Shown here: positions 7,899 through 17,411 of the stretch, piece by piece
Layout of the letters: each line of letters starts with the position of its first letter
Numbering within the stretch: position 1 is the stretch's first letter
Origin: Paenibacillus chondroitinus NBRC 15376
GTDB lineage: Bacteria; Bacillota; Bacilli; Paenibacillales; NBRC-103111
Length of the DNA stretch: 64,000 nt
Assembly: GCF_004000765.1 (NCBI RefSeq)
Contig: NZ_BILW01000004.1
Coordinates: forward strand, 1-64,000
Direction of reading: 5' to 3'
Program-made: the position numbers and the translations under genes
The notes under the pieces: model-generated
The model's input: the letters and a program-made list of their open reading frames with translations, nothing else
Database searches by the model: none
What the model was told of the DNA's origin: nothing

Positions 7899-9092
7899 AT
7901 GAAGAAAAGAGTCGGGTTCATCATCTTGTGCAGCGCATTGATCAGTCTATTGCTCGCACCTTGGGCGCAAGTGGAAGCAGCGCCGCCAGGCATTCGTACC
8001 AATGCGGTTGGTGCCTCGCTCATTGACGTGGAGTCTGGACGCATCCTTTATAGTGAAAAAGGGGACACGCCTATGCGGATTGCCTCCTTGACCAAAATCA
8101 TGACCGCCATTATCGCGATTGAACAAGGGAAGTTGAACGATAAAGTGAAGGTTAGCAAAACGGCCTTCGGCAAAGAGGGCTCATCCATCTACCTGAAGCT
8201 TGGCGAAGAGATGAGACTGCATGATATGCTGTATGGCTTGATGCTGCGCTCGGGGAATGACGCAGCTACGGCCATTGCCGAAAATGTGGGCGGGAGCGTG
8301 GAAGGCTTTGTCTATCTGATGAACGAGAAAGCGCGTTCGCTTGGCATGGATCATTCGCATTTTACGAATCCATCCGGGCTCGATGAAGGCGAAGGCCACC
8401 GTTCCAGTCCTAACGATATGGCCAAGCTTACGGCTTATGCGCTCAAGAATCCGGTGTTCAAGGAAATTGTCTCGACGAAGCTGAAAAAAGTGCCGAACCC
8501 GAATGAAGCTTGGGATTATTCGTGGTTGAACAAAAACAAGATGCTCTCTCTTTTTGAAGGAGCGGACGGTGTGAAAACGGGGTATACAAAGCTAGCGAAG
8601 CGCTGCCTTGTTTCTTCAGCGACCAGGAACGGCCAACAGCTCGCCGTCGTCACGCTGAATGATGGCGATGATTGGGCTGATCATGCAAGGCTGCTGCAAT
8701 ACGGTTTTACCTATTATCCGCTGCAGACGATCGTCAACAAAGGCGATGCCGTCGAGGGAACGCCATGGGTAGCGGGTAGAACGTTCTCTTATCCGCTGGC
8801 GGAAGGCGAAGCGGCTCAGTTGACGCATCAAGTGAAACTGGTTGATCCTTCTTCCACCGCATACCGGTTGGCTGAGCGGGGGAGCATACAGTTTTCATTG
8901 CAGCAGCAACTGATTCAATCGGTGCCGTTATACGATAAAGCGAGTCCGTTATTACAAGCGCAGAGCCAGTCCACGTTCTCTTTCCAAGAAAGCAAACCTT
9001 ATCAAGAAACGCTGCTCACCCATTATAGTTTAATTTGCCGGATGTTAATTCAGGAGTTGTTTTCAATCTCTAGATCAGAGTGGGCGGACTAG
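7899..9092 (+). CDS. dacB: D-alanyl-D-alanine carboxypeptidase DacB (PBP5*-like)
   Basis: This is a serine DD-carboxypeptidase of the S11 family, which trims stem peptides of peptidoglycan. The active-site motifs are complete: SLTK at residues 63-66 (nucleophile Ser63), SGN at 118-120 and KTG at 226-228. A signal peptide spans about residues 1-28 and ends VEAAPP, and a C-terminal beta domain follows. The chosen ATG at 7899 follows GGTAGGGGG; an upstream in-frame ATG at 7821 lacks a site. The gene directly precedes spmA and spmB, the B. subtilis dacB-spmA-spmB arrangement in which the enzyme sets the cross-linking of spore cortex, so a mother-cell sporulation role is likely. Length is 397 residues. 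Confidence 0.93.
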   Translation: MKKRVGFIILCSALISLLLAPWAQVEAAPPGIRTNAVGASLIDVESGRILYSEKGDTPMRIASLTKIMTAIIAIEQGKLNDKVKVSKTAFGKEGSSIYLKLGEEMRLHDMLYGLMLRSGNDAATAIAENVGGSVEGFVYLMNEKARSLGMDHSHFTNPSGLDEGEGHRSSPNDMAKLTAYALKNPVFKEIVSTKLKKVPNPNEAWDYSWLNKNKMLSLFEGADGVKTGYTKLAKRCLVSSATRNGQQLAVVTLNDGDDWADHARLLQYGFTYYPLQTIVNKGDAVEGTPWVAGRTFSYPLAEGEAAQLTHQVKLVDPSSTAYRLAERGSIQFSLQQQLIQSVPLYDKASPLLQAQSQSTFSFQESKPYQETLLTHYSLICRMLIQELFSISRSEWAD

Positions 9093-9116
9093 AGGGCTCA
9101 CAAGGAGGCCATCGAT

Positions 9117-9716
9117 ATGGTGAATTGGATTTGGTTGTTTTTTATCGTCATCGGCTTCGTTGTTGCTGCTTTGAATGGAAATGTTGAAGCTGTGACGCAA
9201 GCTGCTTTCGATGGCGCAAAAAGCGGCGTGACGGTCTGCTTCGGACTCATTAGCGTGCTCGTTTTTTGGATGGGGATGATGCGAATTGCCGAAGATGCCG
9301 GCCTGCTGAGCAAGCTTGCCAGATTGCTGCAGCCTGCGGTGCGATTTTTGTTCCCAAGTGTCCCCAAAAACCATCCGGCTATCGGTTATATCATGTCGAA
9401 CATGAGCGCCAACATTCTTGGTCTGGGCAATGCGGCAACGCCGATGGGCATTAAGGCCATGCAAGAGCTGCAAAAATTGAATGCCGATAAAGACACGGCA
9501 AGTACAGCGATGTGCACGCTGCTTGCGTTGAATACGTCAAGCATCACGTTAATTCCTACAACGTTAATTGCCATACGCATGAATTACAATTCCGTCAATC
9601 CTGCGGAAATCGTGGGTACGACGCTGATTGCTACGATCATCTCGACGGCTGTTGCTATTTTTGTGGACCGATGGTACCGAAGGTCTCGCTCTCCCATCCC
9701 TCCGCTGAAAGGATGA
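9117..9716 (+). CDS. spmA: Spore maturation protein A
   Basis: SpmA is a membrane protein needed for spore core dehydration and heat resistance. It is 199 residues with about five membrane segments and belongs to the nucleoside-recognition (GATE) family. The motif MSANILGLGNAATPMGIKAM near residue 102 is characteristic. The ATG at 9117 follows AAGGAGG (9102-9108). It lies 24 bases after dacB and 6 bases before spmB, so the three genes are one operon. Confidence 0.94.
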   Translation: MVNWIWLFFIVIGFVVAALNGNVEAVTQAAFDGAKSGVTVCFGLISVLVFWMGMMRIAEDAGLLSKLARLLQPAVRFLFPSVPKNHPAIGYIMSNMSANILGLGNAATPMGIKAMQELQKLNADKDTASTAMCTLLALNTSSITLIPTTLIAIRMNYNSVNPAEIVGTTLIATIISTAVAIFVDRWYRRSRSPIPPLKG

Positions 9717-9722
9717 TTCCGC

Positions 9723-10256
9723 ATGTATGCCTTCGTTTCGCTCATCTCTGCATGGGCTATTCCCATCATGATCGTGTTCATCCCGTTGTATGCGGCTTAT
9801 CGCAAGGTGCCTGTCTATGAATCGTTCGTTGATGGCGCCAAAGAGGGGTTTGATACGGCGATCAAAATCATTCCGCATCTGGTCGGCATGATGGTCGCCA
9901 TTTCCGTCTTCCGCGCTTCGGGGGCGATGGATTTGTTAATCGGCTGGATGCGGCCTTTCTTTGAAAGCATCGGTGTTCCTACCGAAGTGCTGCCGCTGGC
10001 GATTTTACGGCCGATCACCGGAGCGGGTTCGCTCGCTTTTACGACCGATTTGATTGAACAATTTGGTCCGGACTCGATGATTGGCCGAATCGCTTCTACC
10101 GTTCAAGGCAGCACGGATACAACTTTATATGTAATTACGGTGTATTTTGGAGCGATTGGCATTCGTAAGGCAGGGTATGCCTTGAAGGTAGGGCTCATTT
10201 CAGATATTGTCGGCTTCGTTGCATCGATTGTCATCTGTTATTTAGTGTTTAGCTGA
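9723..10256 (+). CDS. spmB: Spore maturation protein B
   Basis: SpmB is the partner of SpmA in spore core dehydration, also of the nucleoside-recognition family. It has 177 residues, four to five membrane helices, and the conserved RPITGAGSLAFTTDLIEQFGPDS segment near residues 99-121. The ATG at 9723 is preceded by GAAAGGATG. It is the last gene of the dacB-spmA-spmB operon; rluB follows 61 bases later without an obvious terminator between them. Confidence 0.94.
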   Translation: MYAFVSLISAWAIPIMIVFIPLYAAYRKVPVYESFVDGAKEGFDTAIKIIPHLVGMMVAISVFRASGAMDLLIGWMRPFFESIGVPTEVLPLAILRPITGAGSLAFTTDLIEQFGPDSMIGRIASTVQGSTDTTLYVITVYFGAIGIRKAGYALKVGLISDIVGFVASIVICYLVFS

Positions 10257-10317
10257 GCTGGCGCTCTTGTGATTTGCAGTCAACTCCGTTATCATTAGCT
10301 TGAGGTGAAAGCGGATA

Positions 10318-11064
10318 ATGGAAAGACTGCAAAAGGTGTTAGCCGAAGCGGGGGTCGCATCCCGCCGGAAATGTGAAGAAATCATCACTGCGGGGCGCGT
10401 GCAAGTGAACGGTGAAGTTGTCACGACGCTTGGCGTGAAGGTGAACCCGGCTGAGGATGAAATCAGAGTCGATGGACGAGCTATCGGCCAACAAAAGAAG
10501 ATTTATGTGATTTTACATAAACCGAAGGGTGTCATTACAAGCGCGACAGACCCTGAGGGACGTAAAGTAGTTACAGACTTCTTGCCAGGAATTAAAGAAC
10601 GCGTATATCCGGTCGGACGATTGGATTATGATACGGAAGGCTTGCTCATTTTAACCAATGACGGGGAATTTGCTCATCTGCTCACACATCCCAAGCATCA
10701 TGTGCCGAAGACGTATCAAGCTACTGTCAAAGGAGTGCCGCACGGGACGTTATTAGATAAGCTAAAAACGGGCATACAGTTAGAAGACGGGATGACAGCA
10801 CCGGCTGAAGTTGAGTATGCGGATGTGAATTTAGAGAAGAATGAGTCCGTGATTCAGATCACGATCTACGAAGGCAGGAATCGGCAAGTCAGACGGATGT
10901 TCGAGGCGATTTCCTTCCCGGTGATTCGATTGAAACGGATTAAATTCGGTCCAATCTTTCTTACAGGCCTGCCAAGAGCGAAGTTTCGCCACTTGACGCC
11001 CAAAGAGGTTGAAGAGCTTAGGAACGAGGCTCTCAAGACACATAACGTTCAAAAAGGCCAATAA
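10318..11064 (+). CDS. rluB: 23S rRNA pseudouridine synthase RluB
   Basis: RluB-type enzymes isomerise a uridine in the peptidyl-transferase region of 23S rRNA (U2605 in E. coli). The protein begins with an S4 RNA-binding domain (MERLQKVLAEAGVASRRKCEE), followed by the RsuA-family catalytic segment YPVGRLDYDTEGLLILTNDG near residue 98, where the second Asp of LDYDTEG is the nucleophile. The GRNRQVRRMFEAI signature is near residue 183. The ATG at 10318 has AGGTGAAAG upstream. Length is 248 residues. It sits between spmB and resA, as in B. subtilis. Confidence 0.95.
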   Translation: MERLQKVLAEAGVASRRKCEEIITAGRVQVNGEVVTTLGVKVNPAEDEIRVDGRAIGQQKKIYVILHKPKGVITSATDPEGRKVVTDFLPGIKERVYPVGRLDYDTEGLLILTNDGEFAHLLTHPKHHVPKTYQATVKGVPHGTLLDKLKTGIQLEDGMTAPAEVEYADVNLEKNESVIQITIYEGRNRQVRRMFEAISFPVIRLKRIKFGPIFLTGLPRAKFRHLTPKEVEELRNEALKTHNVQKGQ

Positions 11065-11080
11065 GAATTGGCCTTCTTTT
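11054..11080 (+). terminator. Terminator overlapping the end of rluB
   Basis: AAGGCCAAT and ATTGGCCTT form a perfect 9-bp stem with an AAGA loop, followed by CTTTT. The stem includes the rluB stop codon. Confidence 0.8.
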
Positions 11081-11150
11081 CGTTATAATAAAGGTATTAC
11101 CCTATGTGAAAAATCTAACATAGCTAAAGAAAAAGTGAAGGTGATTAATC

Positions 11151-11684
11151 GTGGGTGCAAGAAAGAAATGGGTACAGATCGGGATCTTTGCGATCGTGCT
11201 TATTATTGGTGTGTTTACCATTATTACGAATTTGTCGGCTTCTGACAGTAAAAAATACCCTCAAGTTGGCGACAAAGCGACGAACTTCTCATTAGTCGGC
11301 TTAGATGGCAAGACACATGAGTTATCGGAATACAAGGGAAAGCCGGTTTTAATTAATTTCTGGGGCACTTTTTGTCCGCCGTGTAAGGAAGAAATGCCTG
11401 CGCTGCAAAAGCAGTACGACAAATGGAGCAAAGAAGGCGTTATTTTCCTGGAAGTAAATGTCGACAAAAACAAAGTGACTGTTCAAGGCTTCATGGATCA
11501 GTATAACTTGAACATGCCTGTACTGTTGGATGCGAAAGAAGTTGTGCGCAAGCAATATGGCGTAATGGACTATCCGACGACCTTCTTTATCGGCGCAGAC
11601 GGCAAAGTAGCCGTCAAAAAAATTGGGCAAATGACCGAAGCTTTTGTCGATGAAACGCTTTCGAAGCTTGCCGTTAAGTCTTAA
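11151..11684 (+). CDS. resA: Thiol-disulfide oxidoreductase ResA
   Basis: ResA reduces apocytochrome c thiols outside the membrane before haem attachment. It has an N-terminal membrane anchor (IGIFAIVLIIGVFTIITNL) and a thioredoxin fold with the active site CPPC (FWGTFCPPCKEEMP, near residue 75), preceded by the family's KGKPVLINFWG strand. The cis-proline loop is DYPTTFFIG. The start is a GTG at 11151 with GAAGGTGA upstream. Length is 177 residues. It leads the resABC cytochrome c maturation operon with resDE downstream. The active site differs from the CEPC of B. subtilis ResA in one residue. Confidence 0.94.
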   Translation: MGARKKWVQIGIFAIVLIIGVFTIITNLSASDSKKYPQVGDKATNFSLVGLDGKTHELSEYKGKPVLINFWGTFCPPCKEEMPALQKQYDKWSKEGVIFLEVNVDKNKVTVQGFMDQYNLNMPVLLDAKEVVRKQYGVMDYPTTFFIGADGKVAVKKIGQMTEAFVDETLSKLAVKS

Positions 11685-11719
11685 TAGAAGTGAATGCTTG
11701 AAGTTTTCAGGAGGTCATC

Positions 11720-13381
11720 ATGTTCTACAACACCAAATGCGATTGTGGGCATCAGAACCCCACAGGAACTACGCTCTGTGAATCCTGCGGAAATCCGCTG
11801 ATCGATACGGATGGCAGAGATATACTTGAAATGCGCTATGACGGTATGGCCCGCCGCTCGCAGAAATCAAACCCCTCAATTTTAGATAAAGTCTGGAATT
11901 TCTTCTCCTCGGTTAAAATAGCGGTATGGATTATTTTCATTACCTTGCTGGCTTCTGCCGTTGGCACGATATATCCGCAGGAAAACACATTTTTGGATAT
12001 GGATCCTGCGCAATATTATTCGGAAACGTACGGGAAACTGGGAACGATTTATCACTTTCTTGGGCTCTCGCACACTTTCAGCTCATGGTGGTTCATCACC
12101 TTGCTATTTATGATCGGAACGTCGCTTGTCATCTGCAGTTTGGATCGCGTTTTGCCGCTTTACCGCGCACTATCCAAGCAGCAAATCCGCAAGCATCTCA
12201 ATTTCTTGACCCGGCAAAAGGTGACCCTTGTGACCGATTTGCCCTCTGGTACAGATGAGGAAGCGTGGACCGATAAGCTCGGCGTGATTTTACGCAAAAA
12301 AAATTACCGCATACATAAAGATGGGACGGCACTGCTTGCCGAGAAATACCGTTTCAGCCGCTGGGGCCCATATATTAATCACATTGGTCTTATTATTTTT
12401 CTGATCGGTGTCTTGATGAGAAGCATCCCGGGCTGGCATATGGATGAGTATATGGGTATTTTGGAAGGTGAAACTAAAGCCATCCCCCATACTTCTTATT
12501 TTATAAAAAATGAAAAATTTACGTTAGAGCTTTATGACGAAAAAGACTTGCCAGAAAGCATAAAGTCCAAGGGGCAAATCGTTCCCAAAACGTATGAAAC
12601 ACAGGCTGTCTTGTATCACTGCTCGGCTAATTGTGATGATTCAACGAAAGAGCCGGTTTTAGAAGAAGTGCATAAAGCCAATATTCTGGTGAATCATCCT
12701 CTGGATTATAAAGGCTTGCAAGCGTATCAATTTGACTACAAAGCCACACCGCTCCTGATTTCAGTCAAACCAACACTTAGCAATCCTGCAACAGGTGAAA
12801 CGTATGGAAGTTTCGATCTGCCGATGAATAATCCGAAGGATGTTTATCAAGTTGGCCCTTATAAGCTGACTTTAAAAGGGTTCTTCCCTGAATTTGGCTT
12901 AGAGAAAGGACAACCTATCTCCAAGTCGAATGAGCCGAAAGCCCCGGCATTTATTTTTAGCATCACAGGTCCGGGATTGGCGGCCAATGGTGAACCGTAT
13001 TTGTATTTCCCAAGACAAATTGACAAAGAAGCGTTCTCCCAAGATACGATTAACGGTGCGATCAGCCAGAAGCTAAAGATTGCCGTTGGGACTATGGAAG
13101 GCGTCCAGTTTGCCAACTATACGACTTATCTTAACATTCGAGTTGACAAAGCAATGCCTTATATCTGGGTAGGATCTGCGATCTTTATGATTGGGGTCAT
13201 TATGGGCTTCTACTGGCAGCATCGCCGTATCTGGATTCGCATCGACCAAGGTAAACTTACCCTCGGCGGACATACGAACAAAAACTGGTTCGGCTTACGC
13301 AATGAGGTTGCAGCAGCCTTAAAGAAAAATAATTTGGACATACTGCCGAAATCATTAGACAATGGAGGGAACCAGGGGTGA
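11720..13381 (+). CDS. resB: Cytochrome c biogenesis protein ResB
   Basis: ResB is the haem-channel partner of ResC in system II cytochrome c assembly. It starts with a four-cysteine zinc-ribbon-like segment (CDCG then CESCG, residues 8-25), followed by about four membrane helices (near residues 68, 128, 220 and 480) that flank a large extracytoplasmic domain. The ATG at 11720 follows AGGAGGTC. Length is 553 residues. Its stop overlaps the resC GTG by three bases (GTGA), indicating coupled translation. Confidence 0.93.
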   Translation: MFYNTKCDCGHQNPTGTTLCESCGNPLIDTDGRDILEMRYDGMARRSQKSNPSILDKVWNFFSSVKIAVWIIFITLLASAVGTIYPQENTFLDMDPAQYYSETYGKLGTIYHFLGLSHTFSSWWFITLLFMIGTSLVICSLDRVLPLYRALSKQQIRKHLNFLTRQKVTLVTDLPSGTDEEAWTDKLGVILRKKNYRIHKDGTALLAEKYRFSRWGPYINHIGLIIFLIGVLMRSIPGWHMDEYMGILEGETKAIPHTSYFIKNEKFTLELYDEKDLPESIKSKGQIVPKTYETQAVLYHCSANCDDSTKEPVLEEVHKANILVNHPLDYKGLQAYQFDYKATPLLISVKPTLSNPATGETYGSFDLPMNNPKDVYQVGPYKLTLKGFFPEFGLEKGQPISKSNEPKAPAFIFSITGPGLAANGEPYLYFPRQIDKEAFSQDTINGAISQKLKIAVGTMEGVQFANYTTYLNIRVDKAMPYIWVGSAIFMIGVIMGFYWQHRRIWIRIDQGKLTLGGHTNKNWFGLRNEVAAALKKNNLDILPKSLDNGGNQG

Positions 13382-14637
13382 ATGTCAATTCAGTCAGCAG
13401 CACCTTTTTACTTATCGCATTTTTCGTTTACCTGGCAGCATTTTTGCTTTTCGTCCTCTCGATTACCGGGAAAAAGTGGAGTAATCGTGATCCAGAACAG
13501 CATCAGAAACAGTGGGGCTTCGTAGCCTTCCTTACTTCTGTTGTCGGATTTGCTTGCCAAGTGACATTCTTCTTTACAAGATGGGCGGAAGGGAATCACA
13601 TTCCGACTTCAAATATGTACGAATTCATGACCTTCCTCGGGATGATGATCATGTTCGCTTTCTTGATCGTCTATCTCATTTATCGAACGCCTGTACTTGG
13701 TGTTTTCGCATTGCCGATCGGTTTTATTATCATTGCGTATGCCTCTGTCTTCCCAAGCGAGGTTCAGCCTCTGATTCCGGCACTGCAAAGTTACTGGCTG
13801 AAGATCCATGTAACGACAGCGGCAACCGGTGAAGCCTTCTTCGGCGTCGGTTTTGCTGGCGGACTTATGTATCTCCTGCGTTCTGTAGACTTTAAAGGCA
13901 CGACCCAAACAGATAAGCGTGAACAAAGAGGCGTAGAGCTAACACTCTTTTTTATCCTAATGCTAATCGCTTTTATTGCTTCTATTTTTACATTTAACGG
14001 TTCGGGCTATAAAGCTGTATTCTCCAAAGAAGTGACGGTTATGGATGCGCAAGGACAGCAGCAAACGAGCATTCAAGAAGAGACTTTCGTACTGCCGCCA
14101 ATTGTGAAACCTTATGATACGAAAGTTGTTGAAATGAAGCCGTTCCTGGGCATGACGGAACCGCTGTTTACTGCACCGTCCTGGATGGAAGGCGCAAGCG
14201 CGGGGCGTAAGTTGAACACAGTGATTTGGTCCGTTCTTGTAGGTCTTGTCCTTTACTGGCTGGCCCGACTGATAGCCCGCAAACCGTTAGGGGCTGCTAT
14301 TGGCCCTATCGTGAAAGGGATGGATCCAGAGGATCTCGATGAAATCAGTTATCGCGCGATTGCCATCGGCTACCCGATTTTCACATTGGGCGCATTGATT
14401 TTTGCGATGATTTGGGCCCAGGAAGCGTGGGGACGATTCTGGGGCTGGGATCCCAAAGAAGTATGGGCGCTGATTACTTGGTTATTTTACGCCGTATTTT
14501 TACATCTTCGGTTGTCCAAAGGCTGGCAAGGCAAGAAATCAGCTTGGTTAACTGTTATCGGCTTTATCGTGGTTATGTTTACGTTAGTTGGGGTAAACCT
14601 TGTTATCGCTGGGCTGCACTCCTATGCAGGTGTATAA
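13378..14637 (+). CDS. resC: Cytochrome c biogenesis protein ResC (CcsA/CcsB family)
   Basis: ResC carries haem across the membrane and joins it to cytochrome c with ResB. The 419-residue protein has eight or more membrane helices and the tryptophan-rich haem-handling motif WGRFWGWDPKEVWALITW near residues 352-369. Periplasm-side histidines typical of the family are also present, such as the one in LHSYAGV at the C-terminus. The start is a GTG at 13378 behind GGAGGGA, overlapping the resB stop. resD follows after 39 bases. Confidence 0.93.
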   Translation: MNVNSVSSTFLLIAFFVYLAAFLLFVLSITGKKWSNRDPEQHQKQWGFVAFLTSVVGFACQVTFFFTRWAEGNHIPTSNMYEFMTFLGMMIMFAFLIVYLIYRTPVLGVFALPIGFIIIAYASVFPSEVQPLIPALQSYWLKIHVTTAATGEAFFGVGFAGGLMYLLRSVDFKGTTQTDKREQRGVELTLFFILMLIAFIASIFTFNGSGYKAVFSKEVTVMDAQGQQQTSIQEETFVLPPIVKPYDTKVVEMKPFLGMTEPLFTAPSWMEGASAGRKLNTVIWSVLVGLVLYWLARLIARKPLGAAIGPIVKGMDPEDLDEISYRAIAIGYPIFTLGALIFAMIWAQEAWGRFWGWDPKEVWALITWLFYAVFLHLRLSKGWQGKKSAWLTVIGFIVVMFTLVGVNLVIAGLHSYAGV

Positions 14638-14676
14638 ATCAAATCGAACTTAATTTAGATAAGGATGTGAAGCTCC

Positions 14677-15390
14677 ATGGAAATGAAAGCTAGCATACTC
14701 GTTGTTGATGATGAAGAACGAATTCGGAGACTGCTCCGCATGTATTTAGAAAAAGAGGGCTACATCATTGAAGAAGCAGAGGATGGAGAGAACGCTCTGC
14801 GGATGGCGACAGAAACGGACTATGACCTGGTGCTTCTTGATGTCATGCTCCCTGGAATAGATGGAATTGAAGTGTGTGCGCGGCTTCGCCAGGTGAAATC
14901 TACGCCAGTCATCATGCTGACCGCCAAAGGGGAGGAAACGAACCGTGTCAGCGGATTTGAAGTGGGTGCGGACGACTATGTCGTGAAGCCGTTCTCTCCA
15001 CGCGAAGTGATTTACCGGGTTAAAGCCATTTTGCGTCGTTCCTCAGCGACGGCCTATCTGTCTAAGGATGCAAGCTCAAGCAACAATATCGTGTTTCCAA
15101 ACCTGATCATTGAACATGATGCCCATCGTGTAACGGCAGGTGGCCAGGAAGTGGCGTTGACGCCAAAAGAATACGAACTGCTGCATTATTTGGCTGTGTC
15201 ACCGGATAAAGTGTTCTCGCGTGAGGAGCTTTTGAAGGATGTTTGGAACTATGAATTTTTTGGAGATTTGCGGACGGTCGATACCCATGTGAAAAGACTC
15301 CGCGAAAAATTAAACAAAGTTTCCCCGGATGCTGCTGCAATGATTACCACCGTGTGGGGAGTAGGCTATAAGCTAGAGGTGCCTAAATAA
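14677..15390 (+). CDS. resD: Response regulator ResD
   Basis: ResD is the OmpR/PhoB-type regulator of aerobic and anaerobic respiration genes. It has a receiver domain with acidic pocket DDEE at residues 11-14, phospho-acceptor Asp55 (LLDVMLPG), Lys in KPFSP near 106, and a C-terminal winged helix with EYELLHYLAVSPDKVFSREELL. The ATG at 14677 follows AAGGATGTGA. Length is 237 residues. resE follows with a one-base gap, so regulator and kinase are made together. In B. subtilis the pair controls resABC itself. Confidence 0.95.
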   Translation: MEMKASILVVDDEERIRRLLRMYLEKEGYIIEEAEDGENALRMATETDYDLVLLDVMLPGIDGIEVCARLRQVKSTPVIMLTAKGEETNRVSGFEVGADDYVVKPFSPREVIYRVKAILRRSSATAYLSKDASSSNNIVFPNLIIEHDAHRVTAGGQEVALTPKEYELLHYLAVSPDKVFSREELLKDVWNYEFFGDLRTVDTHVKRLREKLNKVSPDAAAMITTVWGVGYKLEVPK

Positions 15391-15391
15391 C

Positions 15392-17287
15392 GTGTTTATA
15401 TTCAGAACTGTCGTAGGTAAGCTTTGGTTGACCATCATTGGCCTAGTTGGGGTAGTACTGCTCATACTAGGTCTTTTTCTTGTCAATTATATGGAAAATT
15501 ATTTCTCCCAAGCCAAGGATCAAACCGCCAACATTGAGAAGCTTGCTCGGAATTTCTCAGAAGAAGCCTCTCATCATATGTATAATGAACAGTTTTATCA
15601 ATTGAGCAATGAACTACTAGGTTTTCAGGATGCGAAAATGCTGGTGATTTCCAAGGATATGAAGGAAATGACTTTGCCATCCACCCTGGGAAATACGTTA
15701 GGTGGTTTCCACGCCAAGGATCTGTATACGGATGCTGAACTACAACGTGTATTTGCCGGTGAAACCATTGACAAATCAATTAACAAGTCCAAAATTGGCC
15801 GTTTAAAAGCCGGTGAAGAGTATCTGGTTGTAGCTGTTCCTCTGAAAAATTTGCAGGGCAGCATCGCCGGAGCGACGATTATTTATCAATCCTTGCAATC
15901 TCTTGAAGCGACACAGTCTTACATGCTCAGATTGTTTATTTACGTGTCCATTGTTGGTTTTCTGATGACAACCTTTTTTGCGTTCTTCCTGTTCGCCAAA
16001 ATTACAAGGCCGCTTCAGCAGTTGAAAAAAGCGGCCGATTTCATCACCAGAGGAGAATACGGGACCAGAGTACCTATTATTTCCAAGGATGAAATCGGTG
16101 AATTGGCAAAGACGTTTAACCATATGGGTGAGAAAATGCAGGAAAGCATCCGTGAGCTTTCCCAAGAGAAAGAGCACTTATCCAGCATCTTGCACAGTAT
16201 GACCGATGCGGTCATCACTTTGGATGCGAATGGTTCTGTTATGCTGACGAATCCGCAAGGGGAGAAAATCGTGCAGGAGTGGAGCACCATCGAGTGGTCG
16301 GAGGATGATGAGGAGACCACACGCTACCGTAAGCCGGATACAGCGCTTGGTGATTGGGGATTAACCAGCTACAGCAATCCGTTCCTGGTTCCGATTCCCG
16401 TCCCGCTGATCCCGCTGTTTGAGGCGGTTGTGGACGAATCATCAGAAGCCGCAACCAAGCTGCATGTCCAGAACGGCGTATGGTCTGTTGCCATGACGCC
16501 CTTATACATGAGCGAGCAAAGCGAAGAGGTGCGCGGCGCGGTAGCGGTTCTCCGTAATGTGACGGAGGAAGAACTCCTCGACAAGCTGCGCAAAGATTTT
16601 GTGGCGAACGTCTCGCATGAGCTGCGTACGCCGATCTCAATGCTGCAGGGCTACAGCGAAGCCCTGCTGGATGACATCCCCACCACGCCGGAAGAGCGCA
16701 TGGAGCTTGTGCAGGTCATCCACGACGAGTCGCTCCGCATGGGACGCCTCGTCCGTGACCTGCTCGATCTGGCGCGGATGGAAGCCGGCCATCTCGAGCT
16801 GGTATTCAGGGAGGTCGAAGTCGACTCCCTGATCCGGCGCATGCACCGCAAATTTTCGGTGCTGGCCAAAGAGCGCGGCATCGCGCTAAGCATGGCGCTG
16901 CCGGACGAGCCCCTCATCCTCGAACGAGGGGATGAGGACAGGCTTGAGCAGGTGCTGACGAACCTGCTCGATAATGCTTTCCGGCATACGGCCTCAGGGG
17001 CCAGTATTGCCGTGAAAGCGGAGCGGGCTAAGTATAAGAATAAGCCCGCAATTCGCATTGAGGTCTCCGACCAGGGGCAAGGGATACCTGCCAATGACCT
17101 GCCGTTCATCTTCGAACGGTTTTACAAAGCCGATAAAGCCCGCACGCGCGGTTCATCGGGAGGAACAGGCTTGGGTCTTGCCATCGTTAGAAATATTATA
17201 GAATCCCATTTCGGAATCGTTACAGCCCAAAGTGTGCTGGGGCAAGGAACAACATTCACGATTTTACTACCTTGTGAACCCAATTAG
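15392..17287 (+). CDS. resE: Sensor histidine kinase ResE
   Basis: ResE is the membrane sensor kinase of the ResDE redox/respiration system. Layout: a membrane helix near residues 10-30, an extracytoplasmic sensor region to about 175, a second helix, a HAMP linker (near 205-255), a PAS-like region (about 260-395), then the H-box with His409 in NVSHELRTP, and the ATPase with N-box NLLDNAFRHT, G1 DQGQGIP, the FERFYKAD box and G2 GGTGLGLAI. The start is a GTG at 15392; GAGGTG lies at 15376-15381 inside the resD end. Length is 631 residues. GC content rises sharply in the kinase half (about 16.4-17.0 kb), unlike the flanking genes. Confidence 0.94.
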   Translation: MFIFRTVVGKLWLTIIGLVGVVLLILGLFLVNYMENYFSQAKDQTANIEKLARNFSEEASHHMYNEQFYQLSNELLGFQDAKMLVISKDMKEMTLPSTLGNTLGGFHAKDLYTDAELQRVFAGETIDKSINKSKIGRLKAGEEYLVVAVPLKNLQGSIAGATIIYQSLQSLEATQSYMLRLFIYVSIVGFLMTTFFAFFLFAKITRPLQQLKKAADFITRGEYGTRVPIISKDEIGELAKTFNHMGEKMQESIRELSQEKEHLSSILHSMTDAVITLDANGSVMLTNPQGEKIVQEWSTIEWSEDDEETTRYRKPDTALGDWGLTSYSNPFLVPIPVPLIPLFEAVVDESSEAATKLHVQNGVWSVAMTPLYMSEQSEEVRGAVAVLRNVTEEELLDKLRKDFVANVSHELRTPISMLQGYSEALLDDIPTTPEERMELVQVIHDESLRMGRLVRDLLDLARMEAGHLELVFREVEVDSLIRRMHRKFSVLAKERGIALSMALPDEPLILERGDEDRLEQVLTNLLDNAFRHTASGASIAVKAERAKYKNKPAIRIEVSDQGQGIPANDLPFIFERFYKADKARTRGSSGGTGLGLAIVRNIIESHFGIVTAQSVLGQGTTFTILLPCEPN

Positions 17288-17305
17288 TGTCACAAATTCG
17301 ACACA

Positions 17306-17350
17306 AAAAGGCGTTTGCTGTGAAAACTCACAGCAAACGCCTTTCATTTT
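17306..17350. terminator. Bidirectional terminator between resE and serA
   Basis: A 17-bp perfect stem (AAAGGCGTTTGCTGTGA and its complement) with a four-base loop is flanked by A-rich and T-rich sides, so it can end both resE and the convergent serA transcript. Confidence 0.85.
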
Positions 17351-17411
17351 GTAGAATATTCAGACAAAATCTTGTTGTTCGTGAAACACTTTGTACCTTT
17401 AATCGAGTAGT